Source: Cephalopachus bancanus
Taxonomy: Eukaryota > Chordata > Mammalia > Primates > Tarsiidae
DNA length: 64,000 nt
Reading direction: 5' to 3'
Assembly (NCBI GenBank): GCA_027257055.1
Contig: JAPVLO010000115.1
Coordinates: forward strand, 2,914,001 to 2,978,000
Shown: piece after piece, positions 59,301 through 64,000 of the stretch
How the letters are laid out: each line of letters opens with the position of its first letter
Numbering within the stretch: position 1 is the first letter of the stretch
Position numbers and translations under genes: made by a program
Notes under the pieces: model-generated
Told to the model about the DNA's origin: nothing
Databases searched by the model: none
The model's input: the letters and a program-made list of their open reading frames with translations, nothing else

Positions 59301-62142
59301 GCGGGGGGGGGGGAAGGGGGCACAGCGAGGATTCAAACAAATACACTCAGGAATGAAAAAGGTGACATTACAACCAATTCAGAAGAAATACAAAAGAACA
59401 TAAGATTGCCATAAACATCTAAATGTGTGCAAATTAGAAAAACTGAAGGAAATGGATAAATTCACAATCTCCCAAGATTGAAACAGGAAGAAATTGAAAC
59501 TCTCGACAGACCAATATAAGCCATGAAAAACCTGCCTACCAAAAAAAGTCTGGACCAGATGAATTCACAGCTGAATTCTACCGAACGTACAAGGAAGAGC
59601 TAGTATCCAAACTATTAAAATTATTCCAAACAATTGAGGAGAGACTCCTCTCTAAGTCATTCTATGAAGCCAACATCATCCTGATACCAATAAATGGTAA
59701 TGACACAACAAAGAAAGAAAGAAAACTACTGGTTGGTATAACTGATGAACATAGATGTGAAATCTCCAATGAAATACTAGCAAAGCACATTGAAAAAATT
59801 ATTCATCATGATCGGGTGGGCTTTATTCCCAAGATGTGAAGCTGGTTCAATGTATGCAAATCAATATACATAATCCACCACAAAATAGAAGTAAAAACAA
59901 GAGTCATATGATTATCTTAATAGACACAGAAAAAAAAAATCCAGCATCATTTCATGATAAAAATCCTCAGCCATCTAGTCACCGAAGGAACATTTTTCAA
60001 AATAATAAGAGACATTTAGGACAAACCCACAGTTAACATCATATTTAATGGGCAGGAGTTAGAAGGATTCCCCCTAAGAACTAGAACAAGATAAGTATGT
60101 TCATGTCTCATCACTCCTATTAAACATAGTACTAGAAGTCCTAGCCAGAGCAATCGAAAGGCAAGTGGAAGAAGTAAAATAGGAAAGGAGAAAGTTAAGT
60201 TATTTCTCTTTGCAAGTTGTATAATTTTATATCTAGAAAACCTAAAGATTTCACCAAAAGAGCCCTAGCACTCAGAAGCAACTTTAATAAAATCTCAGGA
60301 CACAAAATCAACACTCAAAAATCAGTCATATTTCTATACACCAACAAAGTTCAAGCTGAGAACCAAATCAAGAAAACAATCTCATTTACAATAGTTAAGC
60401 ACACACAAAAAATACCTTGGAATACATCTAACCAAAGTAGTGAAAGATCTCTACAGCAAGAACTACAAAACACTGCTTAAAGAAATTAAAGATGGTACAA
60501 ACAAATGGAAAAACAATCCATGCCCATGGATTGGAAGAATCAATATAATTAAAATATCCATATTGCCTAAAGCAATCTACAGGTTCAAACATGATCCTAT
60601 CAAACTACCAACATCATTTTTCACAGATCTAGAAAAAATAATACTTAAATTCATATGGAAGTAAAAAAGAACAAGAATAGCCAAAGCAATTCTAAGCAAA
60701 AAGAACACACCTGGAGGCAACACACTGCAGGACTTCAAACTTTACTACAAGGCTACAGTAACCAAAACAGCATGTGACTGGTACAAAAATAGACAAATAG
60801 ACCAATGAAACAGAATAGAGAACCCAGAAATAAAACTGCTGTCTTGCAACCATCTCATCTTTGACAAAGTCGACAAAAACTCAATGTATCCTGGGGAAAG
60901 GACATCCTATTTAACAAATGATGCTGGGAAAACTAGTCAACCATATGCAGAAGAATGAGGCTGGACTCCAGAACTGGTAGTATTGTAGAGGCTATTCCCC
61001 AGAGGCCCATGCCAGCAGCAACATCATGCCAGTTTTCTTTGAGAAAGTGGCTCTAGGACTCCTCTCCTCCATTTGGGAGACATCATTGGGTTCCAACCAG
61101 TTCCAGGAGCTACAAATGTAGAGATGGCAGGGACCGTGAGACCAGTGGGCCTAGGAGCAAAGTTCACCTTGGAGCTGTGTGCCCCGGCACTACCATGTCC
61201 AGTTCTGAGGTCTGGGGAAGATTCCTGAACTCTGTACTTCACTCTCCTTCTATATGAAATGGGAGGGTAAGCTAAGGCTGACTTATTCACCATTATGTGT
61301 GGCCACCTCCCAGCACTGGGTCCTGTTTGCCATCCCCTTGGTTTGGAACCTCCCCTGAGGATTCTAGACACTCCTCTTTACTGTTTAAAAGGTTTCTTCA
61401 AACACTTAAAATAAGTGGGCTGACCTTTCCCATCAAGAAGACTAGGCCTGGGCCCCACACCATGAGAAGGTCCACTGTCATAAAGGGAAGAAGATGAGGA
61501 GAAAGGAAATTGAAATTGCAGCAGCCATTTGAGAAGGGTCCAAGAGGTTCCTCTTTGTATACAATCCAGGCAGAGCTTTAGATACAGATCTGAAAGCCAG
61601 TCAGCAGTGAGGTGGCACTATTTATAGCCTTGTTCCCAGGGAGTGGCTCTCAGTCCTGCTCACCACTGGGGACAGGTGGCAGGTTGGGGTCAAAGAATGT
61701 TCCTTTGCAGCATCTCACTCCTCCGTTGTTAACTTGTTGTGTGACTTGAGACAAGCTCCTTCCCCTTTCTGGGGAACGTACCCAGAGCCAGGGGATTTGA
61801 TGATCCCAATGCCAGGAAGGCTCTGCCAGCCCCAGAGTCCTCACCCCTTCCCTACCATGTGCTTCATCAGATTATAATGGGTTCCCATTTCCACTCTAGG
61901 TCCAAAGTCCTAGTCTGGCATTCAAGTTCTCCTAGTATAAACCAGGCCTCTGAGCACGCCACATCCCCTGGGCTGGCAGTAGAGAAACTGCCCTGGGCAG
62001 AAGATTCTCTGGAAGATCAGAAACAGCAGGCACAGCCCCAGAAGTGGGCCAGCTCCAAACCTCTTTCCAAGAGGTAGTGAGAAACATGGCTACTGTACCT
62101 TGACTGTGTCCAGAGGGTGGCCGACGATGACACTGGCTGCAC
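21379..62142 (-). CDS. SLC25A48: Solute carrier family 25 member 48, exons 2 to 7 (5' exon outside window)
   Basis: The order on the minus strand is 62142-62099, 53058-52987, 50919-50661, 30803-30546, 27666-27533 and 21501-21379. It encodes the last 295-296 residues of a 311-residue protein, the human length. SLC25 carriers are six-helix inner mitochondrial membrane transporters made of three repeats. All three signature motifs are present: PLDTVK (exon 2), PVDLIK (exon 4) and PMDVVK (exon 6), along with the partner motifs [18 protein letters not shown] and EGLKVFFRG. The human protein has recently been tied to mitochondrial choline import; that function is inherited by orthology. All splice sites are GT-AG and all phases join in frame. 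The initiator exon is not visible up to 64000, so it lies to the right. The gene converges on IL9, as in human 5q31. Confidence 0.97.
21960..22125 (+). mobile_element. MIR SINE
   Basis: In sense orientation: CCCAGCTGTAAAATGGGGGC, AATAATAGTATTGACC, GCCTGACACACAGTAGGC. This is a clear MIR 3' half. Confidence 0.8.
23395..23765 (+). mobile_element. L2-type LINE 3' portion
   Basis: The CT-rich 3' body, CTCTGCCTGGAGTGCTCCTC, followed by GGCAGGGAATGCAGGGC and TTAGATGAACCATTGG with a GGATGGATGGATGAATGG tail, is typical of L2. Confidence 0.6.
25045..25335 (+). mobile_element. AluJ-like element
   Basis: This is a dimeric Alu in sense orientation with many substitutions: GACTCACACCTGTATTCTC, CCAGCCTGGGCAATATAGC, GTGAGCCATGATCATGCC and an A-rich end. 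It is older than the intact lineage. Confidence 0.85.
25610..25735 (+). mobile_element. L2-type LINE 3' fragment
   Basis: CTGCTCTGTCCCCAGCTCC and AGAACTGTGCCTAACACATA mark a LINE2 3' end. Confidence 0.55.
25921..26005. repeat. Tandem duplication, 45-bp unit, two copies
   Basis: CTTTCACACAGCATATTAGC begins at 25921 and again at 25966. The copies are nearly identical through ATCACTGGGTT. Confidence 0.9.
26095..26370 (+). mobile_element. L1 3' terminal fragment
   Basis: CACCATATGTTCTCACTC is followed by GGCAGTAGTGGAAACTGCC and an A-rich tail. The last 120 bases match those at 33.0-33.13 kb, so both derive from the same L1 3' UTR type. Confidence 0.8.
27533..27666 (-). CDS. SLC25A48: SLC25A48 exon 6
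   Basis: This 134-nt exon completes a split Gly and encodes [20 protein letters not shown] through QKEGLK. It holds the third signature PMDVVK. The acceptor is CTTTGCAG and the donor AAA|GTAAGC. Confidence 0.96.
27825..27965 (+). mobile_element. MIR SINE
   Basis: In sense orientation: CTCAGCTGTAAAATGGAGC and AAGCACTAAGCACAGTGCC. The 3' half is clear. Confidence 0.7.
28905..28929. repeat. (GAG)n microsatellite
   Basis: An uninterrupted AGG/GAG trinucleotide run of about eight units. Confidence 0.9.
29105..29650 (+). mobile_element. Tc1/mariner DNA transposon remnant, copy 1
   Basis: The 546-bp element is colinear with 53918-54467 (opposite strand). It contains a conceptual fragment of a mariner transposase C-terminal part with DLTPSDFF, which carries the last catalytic Asp of the D34D triad, and ends near TTTGGGGGTGC. 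Only the terminal part of the gene survives, with stops and frameshifts, so it is inactive. Confidence 0.85.
30050..30300 (+). mobile_element. MIR SINE
   Basis: The sense core is visible: GATGACCTTGGGTTGGCTAC, CTGATCTGTCAAATGAGGAG and a 3' part CCTGACACAGAGTATGTGC. Confidence 0.75.
30546..30803 (-). CDS. SLC25A48: SLC25A48 exon 5
   Basis: This 258-nt exon starts with two bases of a split Ala codon, then [19 protein letters not shown], and ends VWLAGGMA plus one base. It includes EGLAGLYRG and the segment [19 protein letters not shown]. The acceptor is CTTTGCAG and the donor CAG|GTAAGG. Confidence 0.96.
31225..31735 (+). mobile_element. MIR SINE split by an Alu
   Basis: GATTTGGAGCCAGATGTCC to CGGCCTCTGTTTCC (31225-31330) resumes after the Alu as AACATAAATAAGGTAACAC to GGAGCTCAGTAAGTTATC (31632-31735). 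This gives a clean order of events. Confidence 0.75.
31331..31618 (-). mobile_element. Alu element of the young lineage inside a MIR, with TSD
   Basis: Antisense full-length Alu flanked by GTTTCCTTATTTT (31318-31330) and GTTTCTTTATTTT (31619-31631), one mismatch. The antisense 5' end reads GAGCCACCGAGCCCGG. Confidence 0.93.
32715..33190. repeat. Unnamed interspersed repeat, copy 1 (split)
   Basis: 32715-32947 aligns in the same orientation with 33898-34126, e.g. GAATAGATGTCATTGTCC, AGTCAAGGTTTTCATGAATC, ACTGATT and CATTTGCCAAACC. The match resumes at about 33145-33190. The gap is filled by the L1 tail. Confidence 0.75.
33010..33135 (+). mobile_element. L1 3' terminal fragment
   Basis: GATTGGCAGTAATGGGAAAC, CACCTCATCAACAAGGG and CCCCACATCTTTAAAC match the L1 tail at 26.25-26.37 kb. 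It sits inside the unnamed repeat copy 1, so it inserted later. Confidence 0.75.
33470..33770 (-). mobile_element. AluJ-like element
   Basis: This diverged antisense Alu dimer contains CATAGCTCACTGCAGCCTC, TGTAGAGACAGACTCTCAC and GCCACCGTACCTGCCC. Confidence 0.85.
33898..34195. repeat. Unnamed interspersed repeat, copy 2
   Basis: Direct-oriented counterpart of 32715-33190, uninterrupted here. The family is not identified. Confidence 0.75.
34459..34650 (+). repeat. Unnamed repeat with an inverted copy at 35796-35972
   Basis: GAACACTCTCTGTGCATAAC, CTCCAACCCCCTACTTGGGG and GTGTGCTTTTGTTGTCA all reappear, reverse-complemented and slightly changed, at 35796-35972. No family name can be given. 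Confidence 0.8.
35796..35972 (-). repeat. Inverted counterpart of the repeat at 34459-34650
   Basis: CAAGTAGGGGGTTGGAACC and TGCACAGGGAGTGTTC are the reverse complement of the other copy. The copy here may extend left to about 35640. Confidence 0.8.
35990..36680 (+). mobile_element. Possible retroviral-type LTR fragment, interrupted by an Alu
   Basis: After the Alu, the sequence CCTGTGCACTAGAAATG, CTTATAACTGAGAGC, CCCGAATAAAGCCCATG and TTTCCGGGTTATT has the shape of an LTR 3' part with polyadenylation signal. The sequence left of the Alu could be its start. No coding retroviral sequence is seen. The class is uncertain. Confidence 0.4.
36099..36393 (+). mobile_element. Alu element of the young lineage, sense, with 16-bp TSD
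   Basis: This is full length and begins GGCCGGGCTCGGTGGCTCAG. The flanks are AGAATACTAAAACTTC at 36083-36098 and 36394-36409, identical. The A-tail carries ACTCAA repeats. Confidence 0.96.
36681..38095. other. Intronic sequence with no gene recognised
   Basis: Nothing stands out except two near-repeated A/T-rich bits at 36866-36895 and 36915-36944 (TTTCTGTAATGAGGATAAAA). Confidence 0.4.
38096..38329. repeat. Long (CTTT)n to (CT)n pyrimidine microsatellite
   Basis: CTTT units grade into CTTC and then about 60 bases of CT. It abuts an antisense Alu and so grew from its poly(A) tail. Confidence 0.95.
38331..38619 (-). mobile_element. AluJ-like element attached to the microsatellite
   Basis: CAGAGTCTCACTCTGTTGCC to GAGCCAACACACCTAGCC is an antisense Alu dimer. 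It is diverged compared with the intact lineage. Confidence 0.88.
39169..39462 (-). mobile_element. Alu element of the young lineage
   Basis: This is full-length antisense Alu, TTGGAGTCTCACTCTGTCAC to GAGCCACCGAGCCCGG. The flanks TAGATCCCGATC and TAGCTCCTGATT look like a mutated TSD. Confidence 0.92.
39540..39745 (+). mobile_element. MIR SINE
   Basis: In sense orientation: TGGACCTCAGTTTCCTCCTC and GGCTGTTATAAACATTAAC follow the expected order. Confidence 0.75.
41015..41125 (+). mobile_element. MIR SINE fragment
   Basis: CAGCTGTGTGAGCATGGAC, then ACAAGTTACATGACTCAG, then TTGGGTTGCTGTAATG, is a MIR core. Confidence 0.6.
41520..42230 (+). mobile_element. L2-type LINE 3' portion
   Basis: A long C/T-rich body ends in CACCAGACTATGGGTACCCC, AAGAGCAGGGACTGTGC and GTGAATGAATGATTC, the classic L2 3' end. 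Confidence 0.7.
42985..43205 (-). mobile_element. MIR SINE
   Basis: GCCAGACATGTGCTAAGG, CTACTATTGTTTTACC, CAGATGAGTAAGCTGAGCC and TGAGTTGTCCAAAG are in antisense order. Confidence 0.75.
43232..43280. repeat. (TG)n-rich tract
   Basis: TGTGTGTGTATGTGTGTGGC followed by GTGGGTGTGGGTGTGT. It is short and imperfect. Confidence 0.8.
44810..44965 (+). mobile_element. MIR SINE
   Basis: CCTCTCTGTGCCTCAGGCTC, TTATTGTGACTATTAGAC and CTAGCACAGTGCCTGGCAC in sense order. Confidence 0.75.
45590..45845 (+). mobile_element. L2-type LINE 3' end
   Basis: CCTTATCCCTAGTACGTACC then CCTTACACAGAGTAGGTA gives an L2-like 3' terminus. Confidence 0.55.
45855..45965 (+). mobile_element. MIR SINE fragment
   Basis: CACGCCTCCCTCAAGCTGTC, TTAGATAAGGTGATGGG and TTCACACAGTGTCTGGCTC in sense order. 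Confidence 0.6.
47082..47244 (+). repeat. 163-bp direct repeat, copy 1 (MIR-containing)
   Basis: It matches 47802-47964 at all but one position (A/G at 47086/47806). The repeated unit contains a MIR core: CCTCCGTTTTCTCATCTGC, AAGTGGGGATTATAACATC. Confidence 0.97.
47802..47964 (+). repeat. 163-bp direct repeat, copy 2 (MIR continues beyond)
   Basis: Identical to copy 1 except for one base. The MIR seems to run on past the repeat (CAGAGACCTTAGCAAATGC), so copy 2 is probably the original and copy 1 the duplicate. Confidence 0.97.
48044..50524 (+). mobile_element. Tigger1 pogo-type DNA transposon, internally deleted
   Basis: The left end GGCATACTTTGCTTTTACTG and the right end near CAAGGTAGGCCTG are the inverted termini. 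Inside, the sequence follows Tigger1 closely from its 5' leader (CAAATTGAAAGTTTGTGGC) through the transposase region to the 3' tail, with at least one sizeable gap near 49.21 kb and many stops. It is inactive. An Alu interrupts it near its 3' end. Confidence 0.93.
50036..50327 (-). mobile_element. Alu element of the young lineage inside Tigger1, with TSD
   Basis: This antisense Alu is flanked by TAGCAATAAAGT at 50024-50035 and 50328-50339. The same 12-mer occurs once more at 50008-50019, as a local duplication. Confidence 0.93.
50661..50919 (-). CDS. SLC25A48: SLC25A48 exon 4
   Basis: This 259-nt exon runs from [20 protein letters not shown] to MQTQPFRE plus one base of the next codon. It carries the second signature PVDLIK. 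The donor is GAAG|GTAAGA and the acceptor TCACCACAG. A Tigger1 transposon ends only about 140 bp beyond the 3' end of this exon. Confidence 0.95.
50920..52986 (-). other. SLC25A48: SLC25A48 intron 3
   Basis: About 2.1 kb with little repeat content. A poly(C) run of ten occurs at 52773-52782. No other gene is seen. Confidence 0.6.
52987..53058 (-). CDS. SLC25A48: SLC25A48 exon 3
   Basis: This 72-nt exon encodes [20 protein letters not shown] then RRES. The acceptor is CTCCACAG and the donor AGC|GTAAGT. It begins with Ala where human has Thr and has Met where human has Val. Both are conservative at those positions. Confidence 0.94.
53530..53890 (+). mobile_element. L2-type LINE 3' portion
   Basis: AGTCAGAGTGATCTTTTTC, TTAAAGCTCTCCCATGTCC, CAGAATAAATTCCACACTC and GAGTCTGAGCTGAGATGTC follow LINE2 closely. 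The mariner inserted just beyond it. Confidence 0.8.
53918..54467 (-). mobile_element. Tc1/mariner DNA transposon remnant, copy 2
   Basis: The inverted termini GGACCCCCCCAAAA and TTTTGGGGGGTCC bound 550 bp. The minus strand carries a short conceptual transposase C-terminal fragment, including [20 protein letters not shown]. It is colinear with the copy at 29.1 kb and inactive. Confidence 0.88.
54941..55259 (+). mobile_element. AluJ-like element
   Basis: Sense Alu dimer, GGGGCTCATGCCTGTCATCC to GGGCAACAGAGTGGGACTC, with an A-rich tail containing CAAACAAAAAACAAC. A 9-bp CTTGCTTAT flanks both sides. Confidence 0.88.
55260..56209. other. Intronic sequence with no gene recognised
   Basis: An A/T-rich first half (55.26-55.5 kb) and a neutral second half. 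No feature seen. Confidence 0.4.
56210..56360 (-). mobile_element. MIR SINE
   Basis: TTTCCAGATATGGAAACG, AAGGCTTAAAAAGGTTAAATG and TGGGTCACAGGAGAGCAG are in antisense MIR order. Confidence 0.7.
56401..56710 (+). mobile_element. Alu element of the same lineage, older copy
   Basis: It begins AGCCAGGCTTGGTGGCTCAG and has the CCTGTAAC junction seen in the younger copies. The flanks (A)nCATCAGCC and (A)nTATCAGCC are the TSD. Confidence 0.9.
57045..57290 (+). mobile_element. MLT1-type LTR (ERVL-MaLR)
   Basis: GAAGACAGAGGCAGAGATTGG, CTCCAGAAGGAGCCAACACC, CTTCCTGAACTGTGAGAA and TAGTTTGTGGCAATTTGC, GGAAACTAATG are the ordered landmarks of MLT1 LTRs. It is a solitary fragment with no internal coding sequence. 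Confidence 0.8.
57660..60962 (+). mobile_element. L1 LINE, long decayed copy (ORF2 region)
   Basis: Landmarks in order: CTTACAAGCCAAGAGAGATTG, AATGCACCCAAC-like CACCCAACATAGAAGCACCC, GATGAATTCACAGCTGAATTC, GAAAACCTAAAGATTTC and CATGCCCATGGATTGGAAGAA. The reading frame is broken throughout, so no functional reverse transcriptase is present. It is truncated at the 3' end and lacks a tail. A G-rich run at 59298-59326 interrupts it. Confidence 0.88.
59298..59326. repeat. G-rich run, potential quadruplex
   Basis: Several blocks of three or more G lie close together, broken by one C and an AA. Confidence 0.8.
62099..62142 (-). CDS. SLC25A48: SLC25A48 exon 2
   Basis: This 44-nt exon completes a split Gly and encodes [14 protein letters not shown], which holds the first carrier signature. 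The acceptor reads TCCACAG and the donor AAG|GTACAG on the minus strand. Confidence 0.93.
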
Positions 62143-62359
62143 CTGTGGATCACAAAAGAACAACTGTTCACTCAGTCCTTGAACTTCTGGTTTGCACAAG
62201 TTTGCTCTTGGGACAGAACAGAGGACTCAGACAAAATAGTCACTCATTCAGTCAATGGTCAGTCACTGGAGGTGGCCTCCAATGTGCTAGGCACTGGCTC
62301 AGGCACCAAGGAAAGTCAATAAAATGGAACAGAACCTTGCCTCAAGAAGCTAGCACCCT

Positions 62360-63580
62360 TAAAAAGGGAAGTGAAGGTAATGGGACAATTGGATATCCAC
62401 ATGCAAAAGAATGGAGTTAAACTCCACCTCATACCATATACAAAAATTAATTCAAAGTAGTTCAAAGACCTCAATTATAAACAGCAAAAATATGAAACTT
62501 TTAGACTAAAATATAAGAAAAAATATTCATCACTTGAGATTTACAATGGACTCATAACTAACACTAAGAACACAAGCAACAAAAGAAAGAGTAGATAAAT
62601 TGGACTTCATAAAAATTGAAAACTTTTGTGCATCAAAGAACACTCTCAAGAAAATGAAGACAAGCTACAGAACTGGAGAAAATGTGTACAAATCATTTAT
62701 TTGATAAAGGTCTTATATCCAGAATATATGTAGAATTTCCACAGCTAAAAAAAATTTAATGAGCAAAGAACTTGAATAGACATTTCTCTAAAGAAGATAT
62801 ACCAATAACAAAAAGCACATGAACAGATGTTCAACATCATTAGTTATTAGGCAAATGCAAATCAGCATCACAATGAGAGTCACCTTCATACCCACTGGAA
62901 TATCTATACTTTTTTTAAAAAAATGGAAAATAAGTGTTGGCAAGGATGATGTAAAGAAATTGAAACTCTTGGACATTGCTGGAAGAAATGCAACATAGTT
63001 CAGTCACTGTGGGAACAGTTTGGCAGTTCCTCAAAAAAGTTAAACATAGAATTATAACCTGACCCGGTAATTCCACTCCTAGGTATACATCCAAGAATTA
63101 AAATCAGATATTCAAACAAGTACATGCATGCACCCATGTTCATGGCAGCATTGTTCACAAGAGCCAAAAAGTTGAAACAGCCCAAATGCCCATCAACTGA
63201 TGTACGGATAAACATGTGAGATATGCACACAAAGGAATACTGTTCAGCAATGAAGAGAAACTGCTGATAAGTGCTACAGTATGGATGAACCTGGAAATTA
63301 TTCTGCTACATAAAAGAGGCCAGACACAAAAGACAGCATATTGCGTAATTCTACTTAAATGAATAATCCCGAATAGGTAAGTCATAAAGACAGAAAACAT
63401 GAGTGGCTGCCAGGACTGGGAGGAGGAGGGCATGGGAGTAACCGTTTAATGGGTACAGGATCTCCTTTGGTCATGAGGAAAATGTTTTGTAACTAGATAG
63501 AGGTTGCACAGCATTGTGAATGCACTAAAAACTGCTGAATTTTACACTTTAAAATGTGAATTTCAACTTAAAAGAGAGGG
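62360..63580 (+). mobile_element. L1 LINE (old L1M type), 3' portion
   Basis: CACATGCAAAAGAATGGAG, TTGGACTTCATAAAAATTG, CCACTCCTAGGTATACATCC, GGCAGCATTGTTCACAAGAG and ATTTTACACTTTAAAATG in order. It is mutated and non-coding. Confidence 0.88.
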
Positions 63581-63609
63581 TATGAAGAGAAAACCCAGAA
63601 AATTTTCAG

Positions 63610-63780
63610 TTACCTGTAGGTTCCTTAATTTCTCTATGCCTCACTTTCAGCATACAATAGAAATAATAGTGTAGAAAAGACAGCACCTACCTCATGGTTC
63701 CATTATAAGATCGAATTGAATAAGAGAGAGCCTGACACTTGTAGGATGCTCCAAAATGAATGCTATCGCTATAGATTTTT
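63610..63780 (+). mobile_element. MIR SINE
   Basis: TTCTCTATGCCTCACTTTC, CAGCACCTACCTCATGGTTC and GAGCCTGACACTTGTAGG in sense order. Confidence 0.7.
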
Positions 63781-64000
63781 TTTTTAAAGAAGAAGACCCC
63801 TTTAGAAAGGTGATGAATATGCTGTGCCTTTTCAAAGAAAAAAAAATGCATATCCATATACACAGTCACAAAGCCTGTACAATTTGGAGGGAAGCAAGGC
63901 TAACTCAAGGCGACCTAGATGAAGCAGCCCTTGTTGTAGAAGCCAATGACTGAGGATGAAACAGGAGTTATTCTTAAAGGCAAATTCCTCATCATACAGA

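Larger units (their letters stand above)
53059..62098 (-). other. SLC25A48: SLC25A48 intron 2, about 9.0 kb
   Basis: It contains an L2 fragment, a mariner copy, two Alus, a MIR, an MLT1-type LTR and a long decayed L1. Between 61.0 and 62.1 kb there is mostly single-copy-looking sequence without a gene. Confidence 0.6.
62143..64000 (-). other. SLC25A48: SLC25A48 intron 1, partial
   Basis: It carries the L1 3' portion and a MIR. Exon 1 (expected to end with codons for AAGWIG plus a split Gly) is not visible to the window edge. Confidence 0.6.

Noticed and set aside
57660..60962. A possible active L1 with functional reverse transcriptase
   Set aside because: Only short open stretches survive; stops and frameshifts are spread over the whole length and the 3' end is missing.
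1..64000. CRISPR arrays, operons, bacterial mobile elements, tRNA or rRNA genes
   Set aside because: The window is mammalian nuclear DNA. No evenly spaced repeats or tRNA cloverleaf genes were found beyond Alu/MIR relatives of small RNAs.

Overview
The window is ordinary mammalian nuclear DNA with intron-rich genes, GT-AG splice sites and a dense load of Alu, L1, L2, MIR and DNA-transposon sequence. Alu elements place it in a primate. The younger Alus form a distinctive group: the 5' end reads GGCTCGGTGGCTCAGCCTGTAA, the B-box is GGTTCGAGACC, and several copies have clean target-site duplications. I see no canonical AluS/AluY and no typical lemur/galago Alu. The interleukin-9 protein is also clearly diverged from the human one. 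My best inference is a tarsier; the primate call is firm, the tarsier call is moderate.

Two protein-coding genes are supported. IL9 (586-3580, + strand) is complete, with five exons encoding a 144-residue secreted cytokine, an AT-rich promoter box upstream, and ATTTA motifs and an AATAAA signal downstream. SLC25A48 (- strand) is a mitochondrial carrier (SLC25) gene. Its exons 2 to 7 lie at 62142-62099, 53058-52987, 50919-50661, 30803-30546, 27666-27533 and 21501-21379, and its first exon lies beyond the right edge. The two genes converge tail to tail, as their orthologues do on human 5q31. All splice phases match, no internal stop or frameshift is present, and the assembled lengths equal the human proteins. 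The genes are neighbours but are not known to share a pathway: one is a Th9/mast-cell cytokine, the other an inner-membrane carrier recently linked to choline import.

Layout: 1-585 IL9 upstream region; 586-3722 IL9; 3.7-21.4 kb intergenic, with inverted repeats at 4.0-5.0 kb, an L1 tract with nested Alus at 8.3-12.5 kb, a hAT-like element near 14.4 kb and mostly unique sequence at 16-21 kb; 21.4-62.1 kb SLC25A48 exons 7 to 2 with large introns. Intron 4 (30.8-50.7 kb) is a repeat graveyard containing an AluJ, several young Alus, a long pyrimidine microsatellite, a near-identical 163-bp direct repeat and a Tigger1 DNA transposon. Intron 2 (53.1-62.1 kb) contains an inverted mariner copy, an MLT1-type LTR and a decayed L1. 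Intron 1 at the right edge contains another L1 3' portion.

I found no undescribed biological system. The observations most worth checking concern repeat history: a young Alu lineage with an altered A-box spacing, two similarly deleted mariner copies, the 163-bp direct repeat 720 bp apart, unnamed repeat families present twice, and a few small duplications.
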